From positions 1 to 25,294 of the forward strand of contig JBFFZZ010000010.1 in the NCBI GenBank assembly GCA_041568335.1: 25,294 nucleotides of DNA. Direction: 5' to 3'. Origin of the DNA: WVWW01 sp041568335. GTDB taxonomy: Bacteria > Acidobacteriota > Polarisedimenticolia > Polarisedimenticolales > Polarisedimenticolaceae. Of this stretch, positions 17,547 through 25,294 are shown in pieces. Numbering within the stretch: the stretch's first letter is position 1; the number at the start of each line of letters is the position of its first letter. Position numbers and translations under genes: made by a program. The notes beneath the pieces were generated by a model. It was not told where the DNA came from. It saw only the letters and a list, made by a program, of their open reading frames with translations, and did not search any database.

Positions 17547-18704
17547 ATGAAGCCCAAGACACAGTGCGTCCGGGGCGATGCGCGTCCCGGCCAGATCGGG
17601 AGGCCGATCGCCCCCGTGATCGTTCCCGGTGTGACGTTCGATTTCGACGATCACGACGCCGTCGACCGGTTCTTCGAGGACGGGTCCGGCTACCTCTACT
17701 CGCGTTACGACAATCCGACGGTGGCCCAGGCGGCCCGTGAGATCGCGGCCCTCGAGTCCGCCGAGTCCGCGGCGATGTTCGCTTCCGGGATGGCCGCGAT
17801 GAGCACGGCCATCCTGACCCTCGCGGCGCCGGGGAAACGGGTGATCACCCAGGACGACGTTTACGGCGGGACCACCGAACTGATGGCCCGGGTCCTACCG
17901 GAGTGGGGTTTCGAGGTCGAGACCGTCCGGCGCGATGAGCTCGCGGCGCTCGAGCCCGAACGTCTCGCGGGCGCCGGGCTGCTGGTCCTCGAGACACCGA
18001 CCAACCCCGGCCTGCGCCTCGTCGATCTCGAGTCGATCGCCACCGTCGCACGGCGGGCGGGCGTGGTCACGATCGTCGACAGCACGTTCGCCAGTCCGTT
18101 GGTTCAACGCCCGGTCGAACGCGGCATCGACCTCGTGATGCACTCCACGACCAAGTACCTCGGCGGCCACAGCGACCTGACCGGCGGTGTGATCGCGGGA
18201 CGTGCGGAGCTGGTCACGCGGATCGCGTCCCGACGGCGTCTCCTCGGCGGGGTGATGGATCCGTTCGGCGCGTTCCTCGTGATGCGCGGTCTGCGAACTT
18301 TGGCCGTGCGGATCGACGCGCACCAGGCCTCGGCCCAGGCCGTCGCCGAGTTCCTCGATGCGCACCCGGCCGTGGATTCGGTGGCTTACCCCGGGTTACC
18401 GGGCCATCCCGATCACGCCCTCGCCCGCGAGCAGATGGAGGGGTTCGGCGGCATGGTCTCGTTCTGTGTGCGCGGGGACGCGGCAACGGCGCGTTCCGTC
18501 CACGACCGTCTGCGCGTGTTCCACCGCGCGGGGAGTCTGGGGTCGGTGGAATCGCTGGTCAGTATCCCGGCGTTGATGTCACACCGACACGTTCCCCGCG
18601 AGAAGCTCGACGCCGCGGGGGTGCCGCAACGGTTACTACGCCTGTCCGTCGGGCTCGAGGATGCAGACGACCTGATCGCCGATCTGGACCAGGCGCTGGG
18701 CTAA
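17547..18704 (+). CDS. PLP-dependent cystathionine gamma-synthase/lyase family enzyme
   Basis: Fold-type I PLP enzyme of the Cys/Met metabolism family (cystathionine gamma-synthase, beta-lyase, gamma-lyase or methionine gamma-lyase), acting in transsulfuration. It has 385 residues, a normal length, from ATG 17547 with AAGGAG six bases upstream. The PLP lysine is K203 in HSTTKYLGGHSD. YSRYDNPT (51-58) provides tyrosine and arginine that bind the cofactor phosphate of the partner subunit, SGM (80-82) also contacts the phosphate, and the C-terminal SLGSVESLVSIPALMSH is the family signature. Sequence alone does not separate the four activities. It is divergent from mraZ and ends 4 bp before a convergent gene. 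I see no convincing promoter of its own in the shared 236-bp spacer. Confidence 0.9.
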   Translation: MKPKTQCVRGDARPGQIGRPIAPVIVPGVTFDFDDHDAVDRFFEDGSGYLYSRYDNPTVAQAAREIAALESAESAAMFASGMAAMSTAILTLAAPGKRVITQDDVYGGTTELMARVLPEWGFEVETVRRDELAALEPERLAGAGLLVLETPTNPGLRLVDLESIATVARRAGVVTIVDSTFASPLVQRPVERGIDLVMHSTTKYLGGHSDLTGGVIAGRAELVTRIASRRRLLGGVMDPFGAFLVMRGLRTLAVRIDAHQASAQAVAEFLDAHPAVDSVAYPGLPGHPDHALAREQMEGFGGMVSFCVRGDAATARSVHDRLRVFHRAGSLGSVESLVSIPALMSHRHVPREKLDAAGVPQRLLRLSVGLEDADDLIADLDQALG

Positions 18705-18708
18705 AAAG

Positions 18709-19113
18709 CTAATCGTCGTCGGACGAGGCCCCGCCGGTCTTCGGGCGGATCGGAACACCGTTGGTCGGCTGAGGGCCACCGGTGAACGTCTCGTACTCTT
18801 CGGTCTCGTCCTCGACCTCGTCGGTGTAACCGGTCGTCGGGTCGGGACCGTCGTAGATCGATCGCAACGAGTTGGTGATGTCCGCCGAGAGCAGCGGGAC
18901 CGCGTGCAGCCAGAACGCGTCGCCGCCGCGATGGCCGATGAACAACCAGAGGTGCCCTTCGATGCTGGCTTCGATCTGGACGGCGGCTCCGGCCGAGGGG
19001 TCCACCCCGTAACGCGAAGCCTGGCGGTCGACGCGCGACTGCTTGCCCGCGGCCGAAGCGACCCCGCCCGCGAGCAGGACCAGGACGATGGAGAGCGCAA
19101 GGAACTTACGCAT
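18709..19113 (-). CDS. Small secreted acidic protein, function unknown
   Basis: I do not recognise this protein. It has 134 residues from ATG 19113, with GGGGGAG six bases upstream. The N-terminus is a clear Sec signal peptide: MRK, a hydrophobic core (about 4-18) and an A-S-A cleavage site near residue 21. There is no lipobox cysteine, and no cysteine at all. The mature part has an aromatic/hydrophobic middle (IEGHLWLFIGHRGGDAFWLH, about 51-70) and a tail rich in Asp, Glu, Thr, Gly and Pro that ends in DDD. It overlaps the upstream XRE-TPR regulator by 8 bp, so the two are co-transcribed and probably translationally coupled. Location is probably periplasmic or extracellular. Confidence 0.75.
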   Translation of the reverse strand: MRKFLALSIVLVLLAGGVASAAGKQSRVDRQASRYGVDPSAGAAVQIEASIEGHLWLFIGHRGGDAFWLHAVPLLSADITNSLRSIYDGPDPTTGYTDEVEDETEEYETFTGGPQPTNGVPIRPKTGGASSDDD

Positions 19114-20296
19114 GGCGGCTCCCCCTCTCCATATAGCGGTCGAAGGCTTCGACCTCGGGGAATTTCCGTTCCAGCTCCGAGCGCAACGCCTTGAGCCGCC
19201 CGAACGCGATCCTCTCTCGCGTCGGGTTGTCCGCCTCGCCGGCGATCTTCCACTCGTAGTACGCGTTGAGGAACAGGATATCCGTTTGTTTTTCGTTGTT
19301 GTAGAGTGCCAGAGCGTCGGACTCACGCAGGCAGGCGCGAGCGCGATCGACGTCGTTTTGCCGATAGTACGCCTGGCTGAGGTTGCTCCAGGCGTAGGCT
19401 TGCAGCCGACGGTGACCTTCGGCCTTGGCCTCGGTCAGGGCCGAGCGCAGCATCCGGACGCCCTCGCGGGTCTTGCCCAGATCGACGTAACAGGTCCCGA
19501 TGCCCATACGAACCTTGATCGCCTCGAACGTCTCACCGCAGGCACCGTACAGGTGCGCGGCCTCGCGATAGCGGTCGACGGCGGCGGCGAAGCGGCCCTG
19601 ATCGGCGAGCACGCGGGCGAGGGTGTGTTTGGCCATCGCCTCGTACCGCTCCAGCTGCGACTGGTTGGCAAGACGCGCTGCCTTCTCGGCCTCGATCTCG
19701 CTGAGGATCGTGTCGCCGAGATCAGCGTGGATGTTGGCCAGCGAGAGCAAGGCGCGAATCTGCGTTGCCGCGTCGAGCCGCGTGTGGGCGCGCAGCGCGG
19801 CGCGCAGCTCCTGTTCGGCGAGCGCCAGCTTGCCGAGACGGGTCAGCGCGGCGGCCTGGGTCACGCGTACCTGGCCGAGCAGCTTGCGTGCTTCGAGGTC
19901 GCCGCGTCGGTTCAGCAGGATTTCGATCGCGCGTTCATAGCAGGCGAAGGCGGCCCCGTGGTCGCCCGCCTTGACCGCCCGGTCCCCGGTCTCGATCAGC
20001 TCGACCGGATCCGTGGATTCGGGCTTGAGCTCTTCGTAAACCTCGAGGTCGACCACGTCGGAGAACGACTGGATCGACACGTTGAACACGCTGGCAAGGA
20101 CCCGAAGCTTGTCGAAGGACGGGTAGCAGATGCCCTTCTCGTAGCGGCTCAGTTGGGAGTTGTCGATCTCCCCCCCCTCGGCTCGGGCACGTTCCTCGAC
20201 GCGCCGCAGCGAGTAGCCGTAGCCACTTCTCAGCTTGCGAAGGTAGTTGCCCAAGCGTGTGCTGCCTTTCAGGTTGGCGGCTGCTTGAGACCCCAT
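19106..20296 (-). CDS. XRE-type helix-turn-helix regulator with TPR repeats
   Basis: Probable cytoplasmic transcription factor with 396 residues from ATG 20296, which has a strong GGGGAGGGG ribosome binding site. An N-terminal XRE/Cro-like helix-turn-helix spans about 13-76 (LGNYLRKLRSGYGYSLRRVEE ... SQLSRYEKGICYPS ... LASVFNVS), with the recognition region at SQLSRYEKG. From about 100 to 375 there are repeated helical pairs typical of TPRs (for example GDHGAAFACYERAIEIL, LGKLALAEQELRAAL, QGRFAAAVDRYREAAHLYG, NDVDRARACLRESDAL). The layout resembles peptide-responsive RRNPP regulators, but TPRs can also bind proteins. It is the first gene of a two-gene unit with a secreted protein and is divergent from the histidine kinase gene. 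The regulon is unknown. Confidence 0.85.
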   Translation of the reverse strand: MGSQAAANLKGSTRLGNYLRKLRSGYGYSLRRVEERARAEGGEIDNSQLSRYEKGICYPSFDKLRVLASVFNVSIQSFSDVVDLEVYEELKPESTDPVELIETGDRAVKAGDHGAAFACYERAIEILLNRRGDLEARKLLGQVRVTQAAALTRLGKLALAEQELRAALRAHTRLDAATQIRALLSLANIHADLGDTILSEIEAEKAARLANQSQLERYEAMAKHTLARVLADQGRFAAAVDRYREAAHLYGACGETFEAIKVRMGIGTCYVDLGKTREGVRMLRSALTEAKAEGHRRLQAYAWSNLSQAYYRQNDVDRARACLRESDALALYNNEKQTDILFLNAYYEWKIAGEADNPTRERIAFGRLKALRSELERKFPEVEAFDRYMERGSRHA

Positions 20297-20406
20297 CTCG
20301 CCCCTCCCCTTGAGCTTCCTCCCCGGGCCCCTGTGCCAGGGAAGCGTCGCGACCCCGTCGCCTTTGCGGGTTAGTCGTGATGAAGGACAGGGTACGAAGT
20401 AACTAG

Positions 20407-20435
20407 ACTAAACCGCGCAAGCGCCCGGCGGTCAA
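20407..20435 (-). promoter_or_regulatory. Candidate promoter for the XRE-TPR regulator
   Basis: On the minus strand TTGACC (20435-20430) matches five of six -35 bases and is followed after 17 bp by TTTAGT (20412-20407), four of six -10 bases. A start near 20400 would give a leader of about 100 nt. It is the best match in the 239-bp divergent spacer on this strand. Confidence 0.5.
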
Positions 20436-20494
20436 CCCCGGGCCCCCCACTCCCTGCGGATGATCTGCAGCAACCGGGGCCGAATCGCGAAACC

Positions 20495-20520
20495 AGCGCT
20501 AAAATAGGCGCTTTACTATT
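20495..20520 (+). promoter_or_regulatory. AT-rich element with short inverted repeat before the histidine kinase
   Basis: AGCGC and GCGCT (20495-20499, 20508-20512) flank TAAAATAG, and TACTAT follows at 20514-20519. TAAAAT and TACTAT resemble -10 boxes and the stretch is distinctly AT-rich against its surroundings, but there is no matching -35. It may hold the promoter or operator of the kinase-ligA-regulator unit. Confidence 0.3.
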
Positions 20521-20535
20521 GTACGGGGTTTTCAC

Positions 20536-21912
20536 TTGGCAGCCAAGGCGGCCGTTTCCTCGAACTTTCGTCTCGCCTTCTCCTCGTCGTCGGATGGGGA
20601 GCCGGCACGTGCGTACCTCATCTTCGGGGTCCTGCTGACCATTCTGGTCGGAATTGCAATCCAATTGGCCTTTCGTGAGGTCGGTCTGGGGGTCCTGACA
20701 AGCCGCCTGGATCTGGCCCAGGACGAGGCCGAGCAGATCGCGGCCAAGGTGACCGAGCTGGGCGCGGGCGACGGGATCGGGATCGATTTCAACCGGGTCC
20801 GTAGCCAGGAGCAGGTGTTCCGCCAGTACGTCAACCAACGTTTCACGCGGCGCTTCATCCTGCACCAAGTCGAGGTCCGCGACCGCTTCGGGATTCCCCA
20901 GCTGTTCATCTCTCGGCATGAGGGCCCGCGGCAGACGCACCGTGTCGGGGGCACCGGGGTCGACCTGACCAACGACGTCGTCCTGCGCGCACCGATCGGG
21001 ATATCCGACGGGCTGGTGCTCGTCGGGATCGCACCCACACCCGTGATCGAAGAGATGAACCGGTTGCGGGCATCGTTGCGAACCAAGATCATCATCGCCG
21101 CCGGGCTCGCCGTCGGTGTCCTGATCGCGGGCTTCTTTTACGTGTTGCACCTGGTGCGCAAGAACCAGCAGCTTGAGCACTCACGGCAGTCCGCGGCGCG
21201 CGCCTCCTACGTGGGGTTGCTCGCATCGGGTCTGGCGCACGAGATCCGCAACCCGCTCAACGCGATGAACATGAACCTGCAGATGCTCGAGGAGGAGCTC
21301 GAGGCGGCGGGCGAGATGCCGGACCGGGAGTACGTCGAGCTGCTCGACTCGACGAAGAGCGAGATCAAGCGGCTCGAGGGGTTGGTCAACAATTTCCTCG
21401 CCTACGCCCGCCCCGGGCGGCCGCACTTCGAGTCCCTCGACCTCAACGAGGTCGTCAACGAAGTGCTCAAGTTCTTGGAAAACGACTTCAAGCAGAGCCG
21501 CGTCGGCCTGAAAGCCGAGCTCGAACCGATGCTCCCCAACGTCGAGCTCGACGAGCGCCAGTTCAAGCAGGCGTTGATGAACCTGATGGTCAACGCGCGC
21601 CAGGTCCTCGAGCCGGAGGGCACCGTCCTCGTCCGAACGCGCGCGGCGAGCAACGGTGAGGTGGTCCTGGAGGTCGAGGACGACGGTCCGGGAATCCCCG
21701 AGGCCAGCCAGGAACGGATCTTCGAGGTGTTCTACTCGAGCCGTGGCGGCGGGACCGGTCTGGGTCTGCCGATCGCGCGGCAAATCGTGGAGCGCCACGG
21801 CGGACACATCGAGCTGGAATCGTCGGTCGGGGTCGGAACGAAGTTCACGATCCGGCTCCCACGGCGCCATCGCCGGGCGGTTCAGCCGGAGTTACCGGCT
21901 GCGCCGGTGTGA
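20536..21912 (+). CDS. Membrane sensor histidine kinase
   Basis: Two-component sensor kinase with 458 residues. The only usable start is TTG 20536: an in-frame stop lies at 20500 and no ATG or GTG fits, though GGGG lies nine bases upstream. Two membrane segments (about 25-46 and 184-206) enclose a periplasmic region of about 137 residues that I cannot assign to a known sensor fold. The HisKA domain has phospho-acceptor H235 in SGLAHEIRNPLNAM. The ATPase domain has the N box (NLMVNA, N353), G1 DDGPGIP (382-388) and G2 GGGTGLGL (404-411). The layout resembles NtrB/AtoS/ZraS-type kinases that work with sigma-54 activators. One such activator lies two genes downstream and is the likely partner. 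Confidence 0.92.
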   Translation: MAAKAAVSSNFRLAFSSSSDGEPARAYLIFGVLLTILVGIAIQLAFREVGLGVLTSRLDLAQDEAEQIAAKVTELGAGDGIGIDFNRVRSQEQVFRQYVNQRFTRRFILHQVEVRDRFGIPQLFISRHEGPRQTHRVGGTGVDLTNDVVLRAPIGISDGLVLVGIAPTPVIEEMNRLRASLRTKIIIAAGLAVGVLIAGFFYVLHLVRKNQQLEHSRQSAARASYVGLLASGLAHEIRNPLNAMNMNLQMLEEELEAAGEMPDREYVELLDSTKSEIKRLEGLVNNFLAYARPGRPHFESLDLNEVVNEVLKFLENDFKQSRVGLKAELEPMLPNVELDERQFKQALMNLMVNARQVLEPEGTVLVRTRAASNGEVVLEVEDDGPGIPEASQERIFEVFYSSRGGGTGLGLPIARQIVERHGGHIELESSVGVGTKFTIRLPRRHRRAVQPELPAAPV

Positions 21913-21923
21913 TCGGGGCGGGC

Positions 21924-23942
21924 ATGACCACCGAGCAAGCCAGGAAACGGGCGCACGAGCTGAGGCGGGAGATCGAGGCCCACCGCAGAAGCTACTACGT
22001 CGACAACGACCCGCAGGTCTCCGATGCCGAGTACGACGCACTCGAACGGGAGCTGCTGGATCTCGAGAGTGAGTTCCCCGAGCTGGTGACGCCGGACTCA
22101 CCGACCCAGCGGGTCGGCGGGGAGCCTGCAGGGGGCTTTGCGTCGTACACGCACACGACACCGCTGCTGTCCCTCGACAACGCGTATGGCGCGGACGAGC
22201 TGCGCGAGTGGGATGGGCGGCTACGCCGCGCGCTCGACGACGCTCCGTCACCCACCTACATGGTCGAGCCCAAGGTCGACGGGTTGTCGATCTCAATCCA
22301 CTTCAAAGACGGCCGGCTCAGCCGTGGCGTGACCCGCGGAGACGGGCTGGTCGGAGAGGACGTGACTTCGAACGTCCGCACGATCCGTTCGATCCCGCTG
22401 CGGCTGGCCGGCGACGAAACCCGTTCGCTCGAAGCCCGCGGAGAGGTTTTTCTCCCGCGCAAAGTGTTCGAGCGGCTCAACGAGAAGCGTGCCGCCGAGG
22501 GAGAGCCGCCGTTCGCGAATCCGCGCAACGCGGCCGCCGGCGCGCTGCGCATGCTCGACGCGCGGATCACCGCGGAGCGGCGGCTCGATTGCTTTTTCTA
22601 CGACGTTGCCGCGTGGAGCGGCGATCCGCTCGCCACGCACGAGCAGAACTTCGAGCTGCTGCGCCGCCTCGGGTTGCGCACCAACCCGCTCAACCGCCTG
22701 TGCGCGACGATCGACGAGGTCATCGACGCGTTCGACGAGCTCGGCCGGCTTCGGGACACGCTGGACTACGAGATCGACGGGTTGGTCGTCAAGGTCAACG
22801 AGTTGTCGCTGCGCGACATCGCCGGGGCGACCTCCAAGTTCCCGCGCTGGGCCGTCGCGGTGAAGTACCCGGCGCAGCAGGCGACGACCACGGTACGCAA
22901 GATCGTCGTGCAGGTCGGCCGGACGGGCAAGCTCACCCCGGTAGCCGAGCTGGAACCCGTGCAGCTCGCCGGGACGACCGTCTCGCGGGCCACGCTGCAC
23001 AACGAAGACGAGGTACAACGCAAGGACGTCCGCGAGGGGGACACCGTGTTCGTGGAGAAGGCCGGCGAGATCATCCCGCAGGTCGTGAAGACGGTGGTGG
23101 TCAAGCGTCCGAAGGGAGCGCGGAAGTTCAAGATGCCCGCCCGCTGCCCGGTCTGCGGATCGGACGCGATTCGCGAGGAAGGTGAGGCCGCACGTTATTG
23201 CACCAACGTCGCGTGCCCGGCGCAGCAGAAGGAAAAGCTGCTGCACTTCGCGGGTCGCGGCGGCATGGACATCCAGGGCCTGGGCGAGGCGCTCGTGGAC
23301 CAACTGCTGGACCGGAAATTGGTCGAGGACGTGTCGGGGCTGTACCGTCTCGAGCAAGAGGCGCTCGAAGGACTCGAGCGGATGGGCACCAAATCCGCGG
23401 CCAACCTCCTCGTGGAGATCGAGCGCTCCAAGCAACGCCCGTTGCGGCGGTTGCTGTTCGGTCTGGGGATCCGCCATGTCGGCGAGCGGGCGGCACGCCT
23501 GCTGGCACGACTCGGCAGCCTCGAGGCGCTGGCCGCTGCCGGAGCGGAAGAGCTCGAAGCGCTCGACGAGATCGGACCGAAGACCGCTGCGGCAGTGCGC
23601 CAGTTCTTCGACCAGCCGGCCAACCGGGAGCTCGTGGACCGGTTGACCGCCGCGGGCGTGCGCACGACGGCGAGCGAGGAAGAGCTTGCGCCGGTGGCGG
23701 GCGCGATGGAACCATCCCCCTTCACCGGCAAGACGGTGGTCCTGACCGGGACGCTTCCGGGGATCCCGCGCAGCGCGGCCAAGGCGCGGATCGAATACCT
23801 GGGCGGTAAGGTGTCCGGCAGCGTGAGCAAGAAGACCGACCTGATCGTGGCCGGCGAAGCCGCGGGCTCGAAGCGAAGCAAGGCCGAGGCCCTCGGTGTC
23901 ACGATCATGGAAGCCGAGGAGTTCGCCGGCTGGATGGAATGA
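21924..23942 (+). CDS. ligA: NAD-dependent DNA ligase LigA
   Basis: Seals nicks in DNA during replication and repair using NAD+. It has 672 residues from ATG 21924, the usual length. Domain order: Ia (SYYVDNDPQVSDAEYD, about 23-38); adenylation domain with active-site lysine K117 in EPKVDGLS and RGDGLVGEDV; OB fold (about 320-400); four-cysteine zinc finger (C408, C411, C426, C431); helix-hairpin-helix repeats (about 445-590); C-terminal BRCT (about 595-672, GKTVVLTGTLPG). GTG 21909, which overlaps the kinase stop as GTGA, is an alternative start adding five residues. It ends by overlapping the next start (TGATG). All key residues seen are intact. Confidence 0.97.
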   Translation: MTTEQARKRAHELRREIEAHRRSYYVDNDPQVSDAEYDALERELLDLESEFPELVTPDSPTQRVGGEPAGGFASYTHTTPLLSLDNAYGADELREWDGRLRRALDDAPSPTYMVEPKVDGLSISIHFKDGRLSRGVTRGDGLVGEDVTSNVRTIRSIPLRLAGDETRSLEARGEVFLPRKVFERLNEKRAAEGEPPFANPRNAAAGALRMLDARITAERRLDCFFYDVAAWSGDPLATHEQNFELLRRLGLRTNPLNRLCATIDEVIDAFDELGRLRDTLDYEIDGLVVKVNELSLRDIAGATSKFPRWAVAVKYPAQQATTTVRKIVVQVGRTGKLTPVAELEPVQLAGTTVSRATLHNEDEVQRKDVREGDTVFVEKAGEIIPQVVKTVVVKRPKGARKFKMPARCPVCGSDAIREEGEAARYCTNVACPAQQKEKLLHFAGRGGMDIQGLGEALVDQLLDRKLVEDVSGLYRLEQEALEGLERMGTKSAANLLVEIERSKQRPLRRLLFGLGIRHVGERAARLLARLGSLEALAAAGAEELEALDEIGPKTAAAVRQFFDQPANRELVDRLTAAGVRTTASEEELAPVAGAMEPSPFTGKTVVLTGTLPGIPRSAAKARIEYLGGKVSGSVSKKTDLIVAGEAAGSKRSKAEALGVTIMEAEEFAGWME

Positions 23943-25294
23943 TGAGCGACCAAGCGCACATCCTGGTGATCGAGGACGACATGGCCAACCGTCGTGGGCT
24001 CGTCCGCGCCCTGACCCGCGCCGGTCACAAGGTCGAGGCGTTCGCGCGCGCCGACCCCGCGCTCGATTACCTGCGGGAGCACCGCGATGTGGTGCTCGTG
24101 ATCACGGATCTGATGATGCCGGGCACCGACGGGTTCGGCGTTCTGGCCGCCGTGCGGGAGATCCAGCCGCGTACCGGTTTGTTGATGATCACGGGTCACG
24201 CGACGGTGGAATCCGCCGTCGACGCGATGAAACAAGGCGCCGACGACTACCTCACCAAGCCGGTCAATCTCGATGAGCTGCGCGCCCGGGTGACGAACCT
24301 GATCCAGAAAGTCCGCGATCGCGACCGTCGCGAGGAGCTCGAGGAGCGTCTCTACGGCAAGTTCGTCAAGCTGATCGGGAACTCCAAGGCGATGCAGGAC
24401 CTGTTCCGCCAAATGGAGCTGGTCGCCGGAGCGCGCTCGAACGTGTTGATCGTCGGCGCGTCGGGCACAGGTAAGGAGCTCGTGGCCAACGCCTTGCACG
24501 AACACTCGCCGCGTCACGAGGGCCGCTTCCTACCGATCAACTGCGCCGCGATTCCAGCGGAGATCCTCGAGTCGGAGCTGTTCGGCCACGAGAAGGGCGC
24601 GTTCACCGGTGCGACGGCACGCAAGATCGGAAAGTTCGAGCTGGCCGACGGGGGCACGTTGTTCCTCGACGAGATCGGCGAGCTGCCGCTGGAGATGCAG
24701 GTCAAGCTGTTGCGCGTCCTCGAGCAGCGCGAGTTCATGCGCGTCGGGGGCACGGAGACGATCCACGTCGACATCCGGCTCGTTGCCGCGACAAACCAGG
24801 ATCTCGAGGCGATGGTCGAGCAGGGCAAGTTCCGCAACGACCTGTATTACCGGCTCAAGGTCGTGACGCTGCGGATCCCGCCGCTGAGCGAGCGCGACGG
24901 CGACGTGCGGCTGCTGGCCAACCACTTCCTCCACGAGTTCGCCAAGGAGAACGGCCGCGATTCGATGAGCTTCAGCGCCGAGGCGATGGCCGCCCTGGTG
25001 AACGCTCGCTGGGTCGGGAACGTCCGCGAGCTGCGCAACCTGGTGGAGAGCCTGGTCGTGCTTGCCCCCGGCGAGGAAATCCGGCTCGCCGATCTGCCGG
25101 AGGAGTACCGCCGCCCCGACCCGGCCGTGGGTCCGGCGGGGGACGCGAGCAAAAAAGAGCCGCAGGACGGGCAAACCATGACCATGGAGGAGATCGAGCG
25201 CCGCGCCATCCTCGACGCGCTGGAAAAGACCGGCGGCAACCGCACCCAGGCCGCCGACCTCCTCGGGATCGGCCTGAGAACGCTCCAGCGCAAG
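23942..25294 (+). CDS. NtrC-family sigma-54 response regulator, 3' end cut by window edge
   Basis: Bacterial enhancer-binding protein that activates sigma-54 promoters after phosphorylation. I read 451 codons from ATG 23942 with no stop before the right edge. The receiver domain (about 1-120) has E11-D13 acidic residues, phospho-acceptor D56 (VITDLMMPG) and K106 (LTKP). The AAA+ domain (about 134-370) has Walker A GASGTGKE (172-179), GAFTGA (219-224), which contacts sigma-54, Walker B GGTLFLDEIG (237-246) and a GNVREL motif near 359. A Fis-type helix-turn-helix begins near 430 (GGNRTQAADLLGIGLRTLQRK) and is only just cut. The start overlaps the ligA stop (TGATG). The likely partner is the kinase at 20536-21912. 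Confidence 0.94.
   Translation, partial: MSDQAHILVIEDDMANRRGLVRALTRAGHKVEAFARADPALDYLREHRDVVLVITDLMMPGTDGFGVLAAVREIQPRTGLLMITGHATVESAVDAMKQGADDYLTKPVNLDELRARVTNLIQKVRDRDRREELEERLYGKFVKLIGNSKAMQDLFRQMELVAGARSNVLIVGASGTGKELVANALHEHSPRHEGRFLPINCAAIPAEILESELFGHEKGAFTGATARKIGKFELADGGTLFLDEIGELPLEMQVKLLRVLEQREFMRVGGTETIHVDIRLVAATNQDLEAMVEQGKFRNDLYYRLKVVTLRIPPLSERDGDVRLLANHFLHEFAKENGRDSMSFSAEAMAALVNARWVGNVRELRNLVESLVVLAPGEEIRLADLPEEYRRPDPAVGPAGDASKKEPQDGQTMTMEEIERRAILDALEKTGGNRTQAADLLGIGLRTLQRK

Noticed and set aside
17311..17562. N-terminal extension of the mraZ frame
   Set aside because: It would cross the promoter and MraZ boxes; the ATG at 17310 has a ribosome binding site and gives the normal MraZ length and N-terminus.
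19043..20374. 443-codon plus-strand open frame opposite the XRE-TPR regulator
   Set aside because: The minus strand encodes clear HTH and TPR motifs; the plus-strand translation has none.

Overview
The window is GC-rich, densely packed bacterial chromosome. It shows no rRNA, tRNA, CRISPR array, insertion sequence or phage gene. The organism is very probably Gram-negative: MurE carries the meso-diaminopimelate motif DNPR, and there is a sigma-54 type response regulator, a GGDEF response regulator and an NAD-dependent DNA ligase. The FtsZ tail (DVPAFLRKQMD) and an FtsI with one C-terminal PASTA domain fit the broad deltaproteobacterial grade (Myxococcota, Desulfobacterota, Bdellovibrionota or relatives). 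That placement is an inference and is not secure.

Region 1 (1-17486, minus strand) is a nearly complete division and cell wall (dcw) cluster. In transcription order it reads mraZ, rsmH, ftsL, ftsI, murE, murF, mraY, murD, ftsW, murG, murC, ftsQ, ftsA, ftsZ, then a REC-GGDEF response regulator that runs off the left edge. Genes overlap or are separated by a few bases almost throughout, so this is probably one long operon with translational coupling. It encodes the cytoplasmic Mur ligases from MurC to MurF, the lipid steps MraY and MurG, the septal synthase pair FtsW-FtsI, the connectors FtsQ and FtsL, and the Z-ring proteins FtsA and FtsZ. murB and ddl, often found between murC and ftsQ, are absent there. 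Upstream of mraZ is a near-consensus sigma-70 promoter (TTGACA, 17 bp, CATAAT), followed immediately by three GTGG repeats at an exact 10-bp period. These look like MraZ autoregulatory boxes.

Region 2 (17547-20435) starts with a plus-strand PLP enzyme of the cystathionine gamma-synthase/lyase family, divergent from mraZ. Convergent to it is a two-gene minus-strand unit: an XRE-type helix-turn-helix regulator with TPR repeats, and an overlapping small secreted acidic protein that I do not recognise. A plausible promoter for this unit lies at 20407-20435.

Region 3 (20536-25294, plus strand) is a tight three-gene unit: a membrane sensor histidine kinase, ligA, and an NtrC-family sigma-54 activator truncated by the right edge. 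The kinase and regulator look like a cognate pair with the DNA ligase gene between them.

The core of the window is well-known biology. The points that most merit a second look are the diguanylate cyclase appended to the dcw operon, the XRE-TPR/secreted protein pair, the kinase-ligase-regulator arrangement, and the mraZ control region.
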